This document shows positions 53,350 to 61,968 of a stretch of DNA of 64,000 nt, piece after piece (the stretch's first letter is position 1; the number at the start of each line of letters is the position of its first letter). The stretch comes from SAR92 clade bacterium H921 (GTDB lineage: Bacteria > Pseudomonadota > Gammaproteobacteria > Pseudomonadales > Porticoccaceae). Under the pieces are notes generated by a model. The model was given only the letters and a program-made list of their open reading frames with translations. It did no database searches and was not told the DNA's origin. The position numbers and the translations under genes were made by a program. The DNA lies in assembly GCA_025153755.1 (NCBI GenBank), contig JAOALD010000001.1, positions 496,001 through 560,000 of the forward strand, in the 5' to 3' direction.

Positions 53350-54459
53350 TTACCTGAGCGCTGCCAGAGGATGATTTTGTGCGGTCCAGGGACTCACAAA
53401 AAAAGGTGCTACCATATCTGGGCTTACGTCTTCAATATGTGCAGGTTTCCATACTGGGCTATGGTCCTTGTCTATCGCTAGCGCACGAATGCCCTCAACA
53501 GTCTCGCTGCTGTGGCCTGAGCGCCCAAGGTGCTCAGTATGGAAGCAGTGATGTACTAGATCACGTTCCATGCGCAAATCATCGGCTAGACTCAGATCTC
53601 TACCTTTGCGAATTTGCTCGAGCACAACATGGAGCATTAATGGTGAGCGTTTATGCAATATATCCAGAGTTTGTGTCGCCCAATCAGAACCGTCATTTTC
53701 GAGGGCTGCGGCGATGTCGTTGATAGTTTGGAGTGCAAAAATGCTATCAATCTTAGGGTCTAACCATGGAGGAGTGACCGTTCGATCAGAGTCCGCTGTA
53801 TTGCGATGTAAGGCTTCTATACGTTCCGATACGGAAATGCTTGGATCATTGGTTAAAGCCTCCCAAATGGCGGGCATATTAGCACTATCAACAACTACAT
53901 CGGCTAGGTCTACTGCCAGGGACTCGGCACCTAGAAGTAACTGTCCAGTGAGTGCCAAATATTCTCCTGTAGCTCCAGGACAGCGGCTAAGAAAATGTCC
54001 TCCACCCACGTCTGGAAAAAGACCAATATTAGTTTCTGGCATGGCCAATTTGCTACGCTCGGTCACTATGCGCAACATAGCGCCCTGGCTAATACCCATA
54101 CCGCCGCCCATAACAATGCCATCCATAAAAGCGATATAGGGCTTGGGGTAGGTGAAAATTAGATGATTAAGGCTGTACTCTTCGGTGAAAAAATCTTCCA
54201 GAGTGGGGTCGTCGTTAATAGCCGCTTCATGAAAAAAGCGAATGTCACCTCCGGCACAAAAGGCGCCGAAAGGCCCCTCTTTATTAGACCCGCGTATGGC
54301 CACCGCTTCAACATCAGGGTTGGTTTGCCAGTCAGCCAATAGGTTATAAAGGTCACGTACCATATCTAGGGAGAGAGCATTAAGTGCTCTGGGGCGGTCT
54401 AGGGTAATTAGGCCCATACCTGCATTGATTTGCCATTTAATATTGGACAAGGCCGACAT
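53350..54459 (-). CDS. Enoyl-CoA hydratase/isomerase family, 3-hydroxyisobutyryl-CoA hydrolase-like
   Basis: A 369-residue crotonase-fold enzyme of the HIBCH group. It has RALNALSLDMVRDLYNLL, the oxyanion hole GAFCAGGDIRFFHEA, GGGMGISQGAMLRI and the AMPETNIGLFPDVGGGHFLSRCP block with Glu and Asp that serve as general acid/base in HIBCH. HIBCH acts in valine breakdown. Length and the C-terminal extension beyond the plain crotonase domain agree with the assignment. The closest alternative is an enoyl-CoA hydratase of the same length. Confidence 0.87.
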   Translation of the reverse strand: MSALSNIKWQINAGMGLITLDRPRALNALSLDMVRDLYNLLADWQTNPDVEAVAIRGSNKEGPFGAFCAGGDIRFFHEAAINDDPTLEDFFTEEYSLNHLIFTYPKPYIAFMDGIVMGGGMGISQGAMLRIVTERSKLAMPETNIGLFPDVGGGHFLSRCPGATGEYLALTGQLLLGAESLAVDLADVVVDSANMPAIWEALTNDPSISVSERIEALHRNTADSDRTVTPPWLDPKIDSIFALQTINDIAAALENDGSDWATQTLDILHKRSPLMLHVVLEQIRKGRDLSLADDLRMERDLVHHCFHTEHLGRSGHSSETVEGIRALAIDKDHSPVWKPAHIEDVSPDMVAPFFVSPWTAQNHPLAALR

Positions 54460-54502
54460 CCTGAGAGAGTGTTTAGGAGGCGATTTAAACAGCCCTGAAA
54501 CC

Positions 54503-54573
54503 GCCTGTCTACCCGTATCCTATTGATAAATGAAATTACTTGAGGACGAAACATCTAAGCGGGTAGGATAGGC
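54503..54573. other. Imperfect long-range inverted repeat between two genes
   Basis: GCCTGTCTACCCG (54503-54515) pairs with CGGGTAGGATAGGC (54560-54573) over 13 bp with one bulge and two G-U pairs, enclosing 44 nt. It lies in the 274-bp gap upstream of the HIBCH-like gene (minus strand) and downstream of the small membrane-protein genes. Could be a regulatory structure or a repeat remnant; no riboswitch class I know matches. Confidence 0.4.
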
Positions 54574-54696
54574 TAATAGCATAGTTTTAGAACGTCATCT
54601 ATTGAGGCTTGAAAGCCCTAGGGCAACCTCATCTGTAGATTTATCCTAAGCAAAGATATTGTGTTAAAAAACTTCAATTAGAAGGACTTAGATTAT

Positions 54697-54725
54697 AAAA
54701 AAGGCATCTCAAAGACACCTTTTTA
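54697..54725 (-). terminator. Terminator after the 80-residue membrane protein gene
   Basis: AAAAAGG ... CCTTTTT with an inner TCT/AGA pairing and a two-by-two mismatch in between. On the minus strand the stem ends with a T run, 9 bp after the stop codon. Modest but well placed. Confidence 0.65.
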
Positions 54726-54733
54726 TCAATGCT

Positions 54734-54976
54734 TTAAGTGTCTGTCTTTCTATTCCAAACACTCAAAATAATAATGATCGCAATTATTAGGCCGAGGCCC
54801 TCTGACCCCAAGGCTTCAACAACACCTTGAACATTGTTAAGCACACCGCCGAAGAAAGGCACATCTGGTCCAAACAAAGTGGATACTAAGACGGATACAG
54901 CAAGCACCAAACCGAGAATAATACTCGTTTCCCAAAGTATTGATTTAGTTTTTTCTAATAAATTTGGAATATTCAT
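54734..54976 (-). CDS. Small membrane protein, paralogue 1
   Basis: An 80-residue protein with two hydrophobic helices (about residues 16-35 and 58-73) joined by a Gly-rich hinge containing FGPDVPFFGGVLNN, and a charged end (VWNRKTDT). I do not recognise the family. The hinge and second half are clearly related to the neighbouring 71-residue protein. A weak AGG lies 8 bases before the ATG. It is followed by its own terminator and preceded by another terminator, so expression is probably separate from the copy upstream. Possible roles include a membrane-active or complex-associated small protein; nothing shows which. Confidence 0.7.
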   Translation of the reverse strand: MNIPNLLEKTKSILWETSIILGLVLAVSVLVSTLFGPDVPFFGGVLNNVQGVVEALGSEGLGLIIAIIIILSVWNRKTDT

Positions 54977-55003
54977 AATTAAAACCTAGTTCACAGCCTA
55001 AGG

Positions 55004-55032
55004 AAAAAAGGGGTGCCTAGCGACACCCCTTT
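55004..55032 (-). terminator. Terminator between the two small membrane-protein genes
   Basis: AAAGGGGTG and CACCCCTTT form a perfect 9-bp stem with an 8-nt loop; on the minus strand it is followed by six T. It lies 25 bp after the stop of the 71-residue protein gene. Confidence 0.92.
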
Positions 55033-55056
55033 CCAGTGTTAGCCGAAAGATATTAA

Positions 55057-55272
55057 TTAATCGGCAACACTCATCAACCAACCGGCAACAAGCAATCCAA
55101 CTAAACCGCTATTACCTAGAGTGTTCACAAAGCTCAGGAGATTATCTAGCACGCCACCTACGAATGGAACATCACCAAAAACTATACCAGCTGCGACGCC
55201 AAATGCGATCAAAGCGACAGCTAGAGCAGTTAAGGATCCAACGACATCTTTTAGATTGTTTAAAGCATTCAT
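55057..55272 (-). CDS. Small membrane protein, paralogue 2
   Basis: A 71-residue protein with two hydrophobic segments (about residues 12-32 and 52-67) and the hinge FGDVPFVGGVLDN. Compared with the 80-residue neighbour, the pattern FG-DVPF-GGVL-N and the following VNTLGNSG are shared; the N- and C-termini differ. A GAAGGG ribosome-binding site stands 9 bases upstream. A strong terminator follows, so it is a monocistronic unit in the gap after the retinal operon. No known family was recognised. Confidence 0.75.
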   Translation of the reverse strand: MNALNNLKDVVGSLTALAVALIAFGVAAGIVFGDVPFVGGVLDNLLSFVNTLGNSGLVGLLVAGWLMSVAD

Positions 55273-55523
55273 ATTAATACACCCTTCTTTTTTATGATTG
55301 TTTGAAAGTGTATCCAGACCTACCTTATCAAAAGGTAGACATTCTACACTCCTAGGATAGTCATTCCAGACAGCTATCTTGTCCGTAGCCTTACTGGCAT
55401 CATCAAAATATAGGCTTTAAGGCCTAAGTGCAAGGGCTAGTTTAGGGGCACAGCTCCGTTGTGACCTAACTTTCATCTAAATATAAGGGTGATAATGACC
55501 TCTATTGGTGCTGTTTAAGGCCC

Positions 55524-56537
55524 TCAGAGCCTAGCTTGCGTAAGGGGGGCAGAGCGTAGAGCTTGAAGATCTTTGCTGCCAGTTAAAAACATTGCCCAGC
55601 GCAGCTGTTCATGAATAATCTCTATTTTTTCTATGATGGCGTCTGAGGACTCTAGGGCTGACGCTAAAAAAGGCTGAGCCAGGGCCGTCATCTGAGCGCC
55701 GAGGCGGATACATTTGGCTATATCCAACCCATTGCGCACGCCACCAGAGCCAATCAAATTAATATCTGGGCAGGTACTGTGAACAGTAGTTATTAAGTCT
55801 GCCGTATCCATACCCCAGTCGATAAAAGGTTCGGCAACCTGCTGTTCTTTAGTTGAGTTATTGCGAGCCAGTTCGATACTAGGCCAACTAGTTCCACCAC
55901 GACCGGCAATTTCGATCCATGTTACACCGGCATCTGCCAGCATCTTCGCAGTGCTCGGTCCGATACCAGCACCGACTTCTTTGATGATTACAGGCACGGC
56001 TAGGTTGTTAACACAGTCATGAATTGCCTCCAAAACCCTAGTCCAGTCACGGTCGCCATTTGGTTGAATAAGTTCTTGTAGCGGATTTACGTGAATTATC
56101 AGAGCATCCGCCGATATGCTATCGACTGCACGTTTGGCAAGGTCTGTTCCAGATTGTTGTAGCTGCGTTGCACCTAAATTTCCTAGTATGGTTGCCCTGG
56201 GCGCCCAGTGACGCACATTTTGGTCTAGTTTCTGTTCCAGTGCGGCTCGCTGAGATCCCACGGCCATCGGGATATGGCAATATTCGGCGGCTTCAGCCAG
56301 GTTTTGGTTTATACGCTCGCCATTAACGCTGCCGCCAGTCATAGCACCGATAATAAAGGGTGCTGACACCCTATGGCCGAGAAATTCACTACTCGTGTCA
56401 ATATCAGACAGAGCGAGTTGCGGTAGTGCAATATGCTCGAAGGTGAGACGCTCCAGACCACAACCCAATTGAGCCTGATGATTCTGATCCAACGCTAGTC
56501 GGATGTGATCATCTTTGCGATTACTTATATTGCTCAT
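55524..56537 (-). CDS. fni: Isopentenyl-diphosphate delta-isomerase, type 2
   Basis: A 337-residue FMN- and NADPH-dependent isomerase that interconverts IPP and DMAPP, the first C5 units for the carotenoid pathway. Motifs: NRKDDHIRLAL at the start, APFIIGAMTGGSVNGERIN, and VIIKEVGAGIGPSTAKMLADAGV, then WIEIAGRGGTSW. The ATG at 56537 is chosen because it overlaps the blh stop (ATGA) and begins at the family start; an in-frame start at 56690 would add 51 unrelated residues. Last gene of the retinal operon. Confidence 0.93.
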   Translation of the reverse strand: MSNISNRKDDHIRLALDQNHQAQLGCGLERLTFEHIALPQLALSDIDTSSEFLGHRVSAPFIIGAMTGGSVNGERINQNLAEAAEYCHIPMAVGSQRAALEQKLDQNVRHWAPRATILGNLGATQLQQSGTDLAKRAVDSISADALIIHVNPLQELIQPNGDRDWTRVLEAIHDCVNNLAVPVIIKEVGAGIGPSTAKMLADAGVTWIEIAGRGGTSWPSIELARNNSTKEQQVAEPFIDWGMDTADLITTVHSTCPDINLIGSGGVRNGLDIAKCIRLGAQMTALAQPFLASALESSDAIIEKIEIIHEQLRWAMFLTGSKDLQALRSAPLTQARL

Positions 56538-57364
56538 GGCAACAGCCTCAGCTGTTTTGATTTGTCGGCTATGTCGACCAGTAGCATATGAGGTACTGTC
56601 AAGGCGGCAAGTCCGATGAAGGTTAATTGTATAGGTGCTGCGGGTAAAGAGTCCTGAAAGAGGGTAAAAAATACCAGTGCGGCAGTCCACGCGATTAGGC
56701 TATAGACAATTGTCTCAATAAGACTCTGTCTGCGTTCATTTTCGTCCTTAATACCATGCCATATATGCGCTATGTGGGTGCGGCTATGCCAGAGGCAAAA
56801 GTACAGGGCAAAGCTGGTGAGTGGAGGTAGCAAAAACACCAGTATTAATAAAATCATGAGATTTATTAGGGGTTTGCGCCAAATAGGGTACATTGCTGCA
56901 GAGGCGCAATAGAGTAAAACAAGCAAAAGCCAAGGTGACAATAGCGCGCCAATAGTCTCAATGAGCATCGCCGCGCCAACATCGCCAGCTAACACAGCAA
57001 ACAGTGGCTTGACGGCGGCGGGTTGCAAGCTCGGAATGGCGATGGATACCAAGCCACCATGAGCAATCAGGGCGAGCCATTGAGGGTAGCTTCTGTGCCC
57101 CGATTCGATCTGAACAAGGGCTATATCACTGCGGCCAAAATGCAGTGCTGAGATAAACAAAAATATTGCTAGTCCGGATACCGGCCATTGCAACCAAAGC
57201 CAGACTACTAAAGCTGCCAGAGCAATATAACCAAGATGGAATCCCAGCCATGCCCCCAGTCCCTTAGGCCAGCCAATGCGTCGCGCAACGGCGCCGTCTA
57301 GACCGCCGTGGGGGACACCCAAAAGGACTATGGCCGCGATGGCGGCAATATCCCAGCTAGTCAT
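56534..57364 (-). CDS. blh: Beta-carotene 15,15'-dioxygenase, Brp/Blh family
   Basis: A 276-residue membrane protein that cleaves beta-carotene into two retinal molecules. It has about seven to eight hydrophobic segments and the metal-binding His set spread through them: LLGVPHGGLDGAVAR near residue 17, SALHFGRSD, CLWHSRTHIAHIWHG and ALTVPHMLLVD near the C-terminus. It overlaps the crtY end by 8 bp and the fni start by 4 bp. It supplies the chromophore for the proteorhodopsin encoded at the head of the cluster. Confidence 0.94.
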   Translation of the reverse strand: MTSWDIAAIAAIVLLGVPHGGLDGAVARRIGWPKGLGAWLGFHLGYIALAALVVWLWLQWPVSGLAIFLFISALHFGRSDIALVQIESGHRSYPQWLALIAHGGLVSIAIPSLQPAAVKPLFAVLAGDVGAAMLIETIGALLSPWLLLVLLYCASAAMYPIWRKPLINLMILLILVFLLPPLTSFALYFCLWHSRTHIAHIWHGIKDENERRQSLIETIVYSLIAWTAALVFFTLFQDSLPAAPIQLTFIGLAALTVPHMLLVDIADKSKQLRLLP

Positions 57365-58478
57365 GGCTAAAAAGCTGAGTGAGAGCCGATTTTATAAACG
57401 GCCATTTGGGCATCGCCAGTACTACTTTTGTCCATTCAGTCAAACCTGCACGACCCAGCATAAAGCGAGCAAATTGTTCACCATTGAGGGTGTTAGCGAT
57501 CATCATAAATAACCGTACTCCACGATCTGGCTGCATATTTAGGGCGCGATTAAACACCATATCCATAAAAACAAGGGGTTTAGAATATGGCGCGGGAACT
57601 GCGTATTCTCCAGCAGCTATGGACTCAGCTAAAACGGCCATCTGTGCCTGAATAGTGCTAAAGCCATAACCAGATGACAGACGAACAGCACCACCAGGAG
57701 TTCCAATCTGAGCGATGCCGGTGTTCTGTGGCTGTGCTGGTGACATTGGGATCACACCCTGTTCTTCTCGTAACATGGACTGAACCTCAATATTGCGTTC
57801 TTTGAGCCATTGACTAATGGCATTGCGATACCAGTCTGTATCCTCTAGCTGTGTTGAGATCATAGTTGATTCTACCAGCAGGTGACGATCTGAGTAGGGC
57901 AGTACATAGATAAAATGCAGTCCACGGGACTGATCGACACGAAAGTCCATCAGCGTAGCTACGTTAGCATTGTCTATGGGTTCTTTAGTGCTTATTTCCC
58001 AGCCAACAAAGTGCTGGCGCAAGCCATTATTGTCAACTATTGGTGGTCGACTATCGTAAATTGTTTTAGCGCTGTAGTTGCGGCCATCGGCGGTAAATTC
58101 CCCACCAACGCCCTCAGCTACTAAGTTCTCAATGGGTGCGCGCACTAGGCTCACGGCATCTTTTAGTTCCATCTCGCAATGCTGCAAATATTGCCCTGAG
58201 CTAAGGCTGGTATAGCGATACTTATTACTGTGATGGATAATTTCGCCACTGTGATCAACTAAACGCCATTGATCCCAACTGCCTCTTATAGCGGGACTAA
58301 GCTCGTCCAGTTGTTGGGACTGTGCCCACAGTGCCCAGCTGCAATCTCGCTCGGCGGCGGTTCTAGGCTCAAAGACCGTGGCTGGCAGGTTATCGAGCTT
58401 GCTAGCTAACGCCATGCCAGCACTGCCGCCGCCAATTATGGCGATATCCAGTGCGATGGGTTTATTTGGGCTGGACAC
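57357..58478 (-). CDS. crtY: Lycopene beta-cyclase, CrtY type
   Basis: A 373-residue flavoprotein that cyclises both ends of lycopene to give beta-carotene. It starts with DIAIIGGGSAGMALASKL; further family blocks are the CSWALWAQSQ segment, YDSRPP near residue 142, VGWEISTKEPIDN and GGAVRLSSGYGFSTIQAQM. Overlaps crtB by 17 bp at its start and blh by 8 bp at its end, so these genes are tightly coupled. Confidence 0.93.
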   Translation of the reverse strand: MSSPNKPIALDIAIIGGGSAGMALASKLDNLPATVFEPRTAAERDCSWALWAQSQQLDELSPAIRGSWDQWRLVDHSGEIIHHSNKYRYTSLSSGQYLQHCEMELKDAVSLVRAPIENLVAEGVGGEFTADGRNYSAKTIYDSRPPIVDNNGLRQHFVGWEISTKEPIDNANVATLMDFRVDQSRGLHFIYVLPYSDRHLLVESTMISTQLEDTDWYRNAISQWLKERNIEVQSMLREEQGVIPMSPAQPQNTGIAQIGTPGGAVRLSSGYGFSTIQAQMAVLAESIAAGEYAVPAPYSKPLVFMDMVFNRALNMQPDRGVRLFMMIANTLNGEQFARFMLGRAGLTEWTKVVLAMPKWPFIKSALTQLFSHD

Positions 58479-59382
58479 CGGCTAATCCCTGAAAATGCTC
58501 ATGTAATTGAGTTCGGTGCGCCGGGACTATTTTTGGTCGCAGATCGGCCAGGCTTCGGAGGCTAAGAACTACTTTTTCACTCCTGCTGACCATTACTCGT
58601 CCCTGCCACCAAGCAAGTTTGCGGCGTCTGAGTACCCAGCCAATGTGGCGATAGACACGCAGTGCTATGGCAATCGATAGTCTTGATCGAAACGGCAGTA
58701 GGCGTATTCCTAAAAGCGCACTAGCATAATATTGTTCCGCTAGGTCTAGCAGTCTTGCAATAGCCTGAGCTACTGGCTGATGGCACTCGATCGATGCGTT
58801 AGCAATCTGTTCCGGAGTATAGTCAGCCCAGCTTGCCGGTATGTAGCGGCGAGCCATTTTCGCATCTTCCAGCACATCTCGGGAAATATTGGTCAGTTGC
58901 ATGGCGACACCCAAGTCAATAGCAAAACTGTCAGCGCGGGGCTCTGTGCATTTGAGAACACGACACATCATTAGGCCTACGGTACCGGCCACGGCATGGC
59001 AGTAACGCAATAACTCTGCCTCATCGGCCACTGCTGTGGGATTTTGATCGCTGAGCATGCCATCGAGTAACTCGACAGCGGCGGCCAAGGGTATATTGTG
59101 CTTATTGGCCAGTGTAATAAACGATTCGATCTCCGGGCCAGCAACAACTGCCTTACCTGCAAGGCGCGCACGGATATCTGTAAGGGATTCCTGCCGATCG
59201 GGAAGATCGCCATCGGCCAGATCATCTACGTAGCGACAAAACTGGTACAGTCGAGCAGCGCGATCAGCTAAATCAGCACCGAGAAACTTACTCGCCCAGT
59301 AAAAGGACTTGCCGTGACGAGATAGCACCTGCTGAGGCTGTTGCTCGCCTGACTGCAAAGAGTCTGAACCGAGTTTTTCCAT
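58462..59382 (-). CDS. crtB: Phytoene synthase
   Basis: A 306-residue squalene/phytoene synthase that joins two GGPP to phytoene. Motifs: KSFYWASKFL, the first Asp-rich motif YVDDLADG (about residue 52) and the second region LGVAMQLTNISRDVLEDA followed by RRYIPASWAD. Typical length. It begins 3 bp after the crtI stop. Confidence 0.94.
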   Translation of the reverse strand: MEKLGSDSLQSGEQQPQQVLSRHGKSFYWASKFLGADLADRAARLYQFCRYVDDLADGDLPDRQESLTDIRARLAGKAVVAGPEIESFITLANKHNIPLAAAVELLDGMLSDQNPTAVADEAELLRYCHAVAGTVGLMMCRVLKCTEPRADSFAIDLGVAMQLTNISRDVLEDAKMARRYIPASWADYTPEQIANASIECHQPVAQAIARLLDLAEQYYASALLGIRLLPFRSRLSIAIALRVYRHIGWVLRRRKLAWWQGRVMVSRSEKVVLSLRSLADLRPKIVPAHRTQLHEHFQGLAGVQPK

Positions 59383-59385
59383 AGG

Positions 59386-60885
59386 TTAGCCGCCTGAGCC
59401 CACCTCAACGCCGGTGAGGAGTTCTTCGACAACCTTGGCCGAGCTTACCACGCCGGGTAGCCCTGCTCCGGGATGGGTGCCAGCACCAACAAAGTAGAGA
59501 TTGTTGATGGCGCTATCGCGATTGTGAAAGCGAAACCAGGCTGACTGGGTCAGTCTCGGTTCGATAGAAAATCCAGCGCCATGCATGGAACGATAATCAG
59601 TGGCAAAATCTTCTGGGGTCATCCAAAACACCTCTTCAATCACTGTAGAAAGCTCTGGAAGTATAGTCTCTTCCAGCGCCGTGACGATTCGGTCGCGCAG
59701 TAGTTTACCCTCGCTCTCCCAATTGATATTCCCCTGCAGATTAGGGACTGGGCAAAGCACATAGAATGATTCACAGCCCTCGGGTGCAAAACTCTTATCA
59801 GTGGCGGTGGGGCGGTGTAAATAAAGCGAGAAATCCTCACTCATATGTTTGCCATCAAAAATTTCTGAGAGCAGCTGTTTAAATCTAGGTCCCATCCAAA
59901 TGCTGTGATGAGCCACATCCGGGTACAGTTTTTTGGTACCAAAGTAGAGGACATAGAGCCCCATACTGTACTGTTTTTTAATGCTTGGAAGGCAGTGTGT
60001 TTTCTTTGGAAGCAGATGCTGATAACAGGTTTCAGGATCACCAGCGAAGACAACAAGATCGGCATCTATGAGCTGGTTGTTACTGAGACGAACTCCAGTG
60101 GCACGTTTGTGTTCAACAATAATTTCATCGACGTCGGCGTTGAGCTGAATGTTTATGCCCTGACGAGCCATAAGCGCGCCAAGCTCTGCTACCAGCTTGC
60201 CGGTTCCACCCATACAGAAAAACACACCCCAGCGGCGCTCGAGGTAGTGAATCAGAGTATAGATTGCAGTTGTCTTAAAGGGGTTGCCGCCAACCAATAA
60301 TGGGTGAATGGAGAACGCCTGACGAATCAATGGATGTTTGAGATGGCTGTTGACCATTTGCGATACTGTTTTGTAGCATTTTAGTATCAGCAGTGCAGGC
60401 ACCTGCTTAACCATATCCCAAACCCTAGTAAAGGGTCGATGAACCAGTTGTTTAAAGCCCACATCGTAGACTTTTTTGGACTTCTCGAGCAGTTTCAAAT
60501 AGCCGTCAGCATCATCCGGGTTAAAGCGCCGAATTTCGGTCAAAGTGTCTTCGATACTGGCGCGATAATCGAATTGACTACCATCGGCAAAGTGAAATCG
60601 ATAAAAGGGATCGAGAGGCACAAAATCTAGGTGGTCTGTAAGCTTCTCATCGAATAGCTCAAACAGCTCATCGAACAGAAATGGAGCGGTGATAACGGTA
60701 GGGCCCGCATCATGACGATAGCCGCCACGTTCAAATACCTGTGCTCTGCCGCCAAGGCTATCTAGACGTTCCATTAGGGTGACATCGTAGCCTATTGCTC
60801 TGAGTCTTAGCGCTGTTGCTATACCGGCGAAGCCTGCTCCGATAATTACTACTTTCTTTCCAGCCCCAAATGTTTGTAATGTCAA
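59386..60885 (-). CDS. crtI: Phytoene desaturase
   Basis: A 499-residue CrtI-type FAD enzyme that desaturates phytoene to lycopene. It opens with the dinucleotide loop VVIIGAGFAGIATALRLR and RLDSLGGRAQVFERGGYRHD (the FAD-binding Arg-rich segment) and closes with NLYFVGAGTHPGAGLPGVVSSAKV, the classical CrtI C-terminus. Overlaps crtE by 4 bp (ATGA). Confidence 0.95.
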   Translation of the reverse strand: MTLQTFGAGKKVVIIGAGFAGIATALRLRAIGYDVTLMERLDSLGGRAQVFERGGYRHDAGPTVITAPFLFDELFELFDEKLTDHLDFVPLDPFYRFHFADGSQFDYRASIEDTLTEIRRFNPDDADGYLKLLEKSKKVYDVGFKQLVHRPFTRVWDMVKQVPALLILKCYKTVSQMVNSHLKHPLIRQAFSIHPLLVGGNPFKTTAIYTLIHYLERRWGVFFCMGGTGKLVAELGALMARQGINIQLNADVDEIIVEHKRATGVRLSNNQLIDADLVVFAGDPETCYQHLLPKKTHCLPSIKKQYSMGLYVLYFGTKKLYPDVAHHSIWMGPRFKQLLSEIFDGKHMSEDFSLYLHRPTATDKSFAPEGCESFYVLCPVPNLQGNINWESEGKLLRDRIVTALEETILPELSTVIEEVFWMTPEDFATDYRSMHGAGFSIEPRLTQSAWFRFHNRDSAINNLYFVGAGTHPGAGLPGVVSSAKVVEELLTGVEVGSGG

Positions 60886-61841
60886 GCGAAGTGCCCTTGG
60901 CTTTTGAATGTTGTTCTAAGTGCTACGGACGCCACTAGCCCCTGAGCCACTGCTTGCAGTTGCAGGGGTAATCTTTTGACTAGTTGATCTGCTTGTACAA
61001 GCCAGTATTCTACTGACTGATTAGCCTTTAAAATCATATCGCTAGCGGCGATGCGTCGTTGCCAGTGTGCTAGTTGAGAATTGTCTTTGGACTGATACCA
61101 CAGGCAAAAGTCGTCTCGACCGACGCCCTGCTGAGCAAATAGGCTGATTACCAAGTTGGGCTTGCGACCATCAAGGTCACTTGAGCGATGGCTTGAGGGA
61201 ATAATGTCGTCTATATCATTGCGGCCCTGATATGCCAGTCCACATTGACCGACTAGTTGTTCCAAACTAAGTAGATCAGCGTTTAAACCTGCTGCCAAAG
61301 CCGCACCTTTTATGGGGGCAATTAGCAGAGGGGCAGTTTTACCCTTGGCAATTCGCTGCCACTCATCTAGATCTGCAAACCGGCGTTGACCAATATCGGC
61401 GATCTGGCCACTGCAGGTCTCTTGCATCGATTGGGCAAGCAGTGCGGTGAGGGAGCCGCCGTGACGGCTGTTTCTGGCGGCAAGTTCAAAGGCTTTAGCT
61501 ACCATCCAGTCGCCTAGGCAAAGCGCCATATCTGAGCCAAAGTGCTCACGAATACTCTCTTGACCGCGTCTGTGAGTGCTGGCATCGCTAATATCATCGT
61601 GTATTAGCGATGCATTGTGCAGTAACTCGCAAGCTGCTGCCCAATGTAAATTATCTTGCTCGTTTAAATCTAGGGCTGTGCCTGTAGATAGAGCGAGCTG
61701 GGCTCGAAAAGACTTTCCTGGATTTTTAAAGTGGTATATGGCCGCCTTAAATAGACTACTGTGCGGATCGGGCATTTCTTGCCGATATAAATCGTCCAAC
61801 AATTGTAATGTCTGAGATTGAATGATTCTCAATGGGGGCAT
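60882..61841 (-). CDS. crtE: Geranylgeranyl diphosphate synthase
   Basis: A 319-residue prenyl diphosphate synthase that makes the C20 precursor of carotenoids. The first Asp motif is LIHDDISDAS with HRRG after it; the second is GRNDIDD, in which the first Asp of the normal DDxxD is Asn. The remaining segments (KTAPLLIAPIKGAALAAG, GRKPNLVISL) fit the family. The ATG at 61841 has AGGG 9 bases before it; an upstream in-frame TTG at 61865 is less likely. Downstream genes overlap. Confidence 0.9.
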   Translation of the reverse strand: MPPLRIIQSQTLQLLDDLYRQEMPDPHSSLFKAAIYHFKNPGKSFRAQLALSTGTALDLNEQDNLHWAAACELLHNASLIHDDISDASTHRRGQESIREHFGSDMALCLGDWMVAKAFELAARNSRHGGSLTALLAQSMQETCSGQIADIGQRRFADLDEWQRIAKGKTAPLLIAPIKGAALAAGLNADLLSLEQLVGQCGLAYQGRNDIDDIIPSSHRSSDLDGRKPNLVISLFAQQGVGRDDFCLWYQSKDNSQLAHWQRRIAASDMILKANQSVEYWLVQADQLVKRLPLQLQAVAQGLVASVALRTTFKSQGHFA

Positions 61842-61861
61842 TAGCGGTACCCTAATTATGC

Positions 61862-61880
61862 GCAACCTGCTAGCAGTTGC
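61862..61880. other. Small hairpin just before crtE
   Basis: GCAA-C-CTGC-TA-GCAG-TTGC, an 8-bp interrupted stem with a 2-nt turn, 21 bases upstream of the crtE ATG (minus strand) and next to its ribosome-binding region. It may influence crtE translation or mark processing. Speculative. Confidence 0.35.
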
Positions 61881-61899
61881 ATTATTGTTTTTTAGGTAA

Positions 61900-61930
61900 G
61901 AAAGAAAGAGCCAGCAATGCTGACTCTTTC
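61900..61930 (-). terminator. Terminator-like hairpin between proteorhodopsin and crtE
   Basis: GAAAGAG-C-CAGC-AAT-GCTG-A-CTCTTTC, an 11-bp stem with one mismatch and a 3-nt loop, 38 bases after the proteorhodopsin stop. On the minus strand it is followed by TTTCTTT. This suggests that part of the opsin transcripts stop here while the retinal genes need read-through or their own promoter. Confidence 0.7.
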
Positions 61931-61968
61931 AGTTTCTCTAGCTTTATTTAACTCTAAAACAGAATTGC

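Noticed and set aside
54539-54557. Hammerhead ribozyme core (TGAGGACGAAAC looks like stem II plus GAAA)
   Set aside because: The required CTGATGA box is absent upstream at any plausible distance and no stem II partner GTCC is present.
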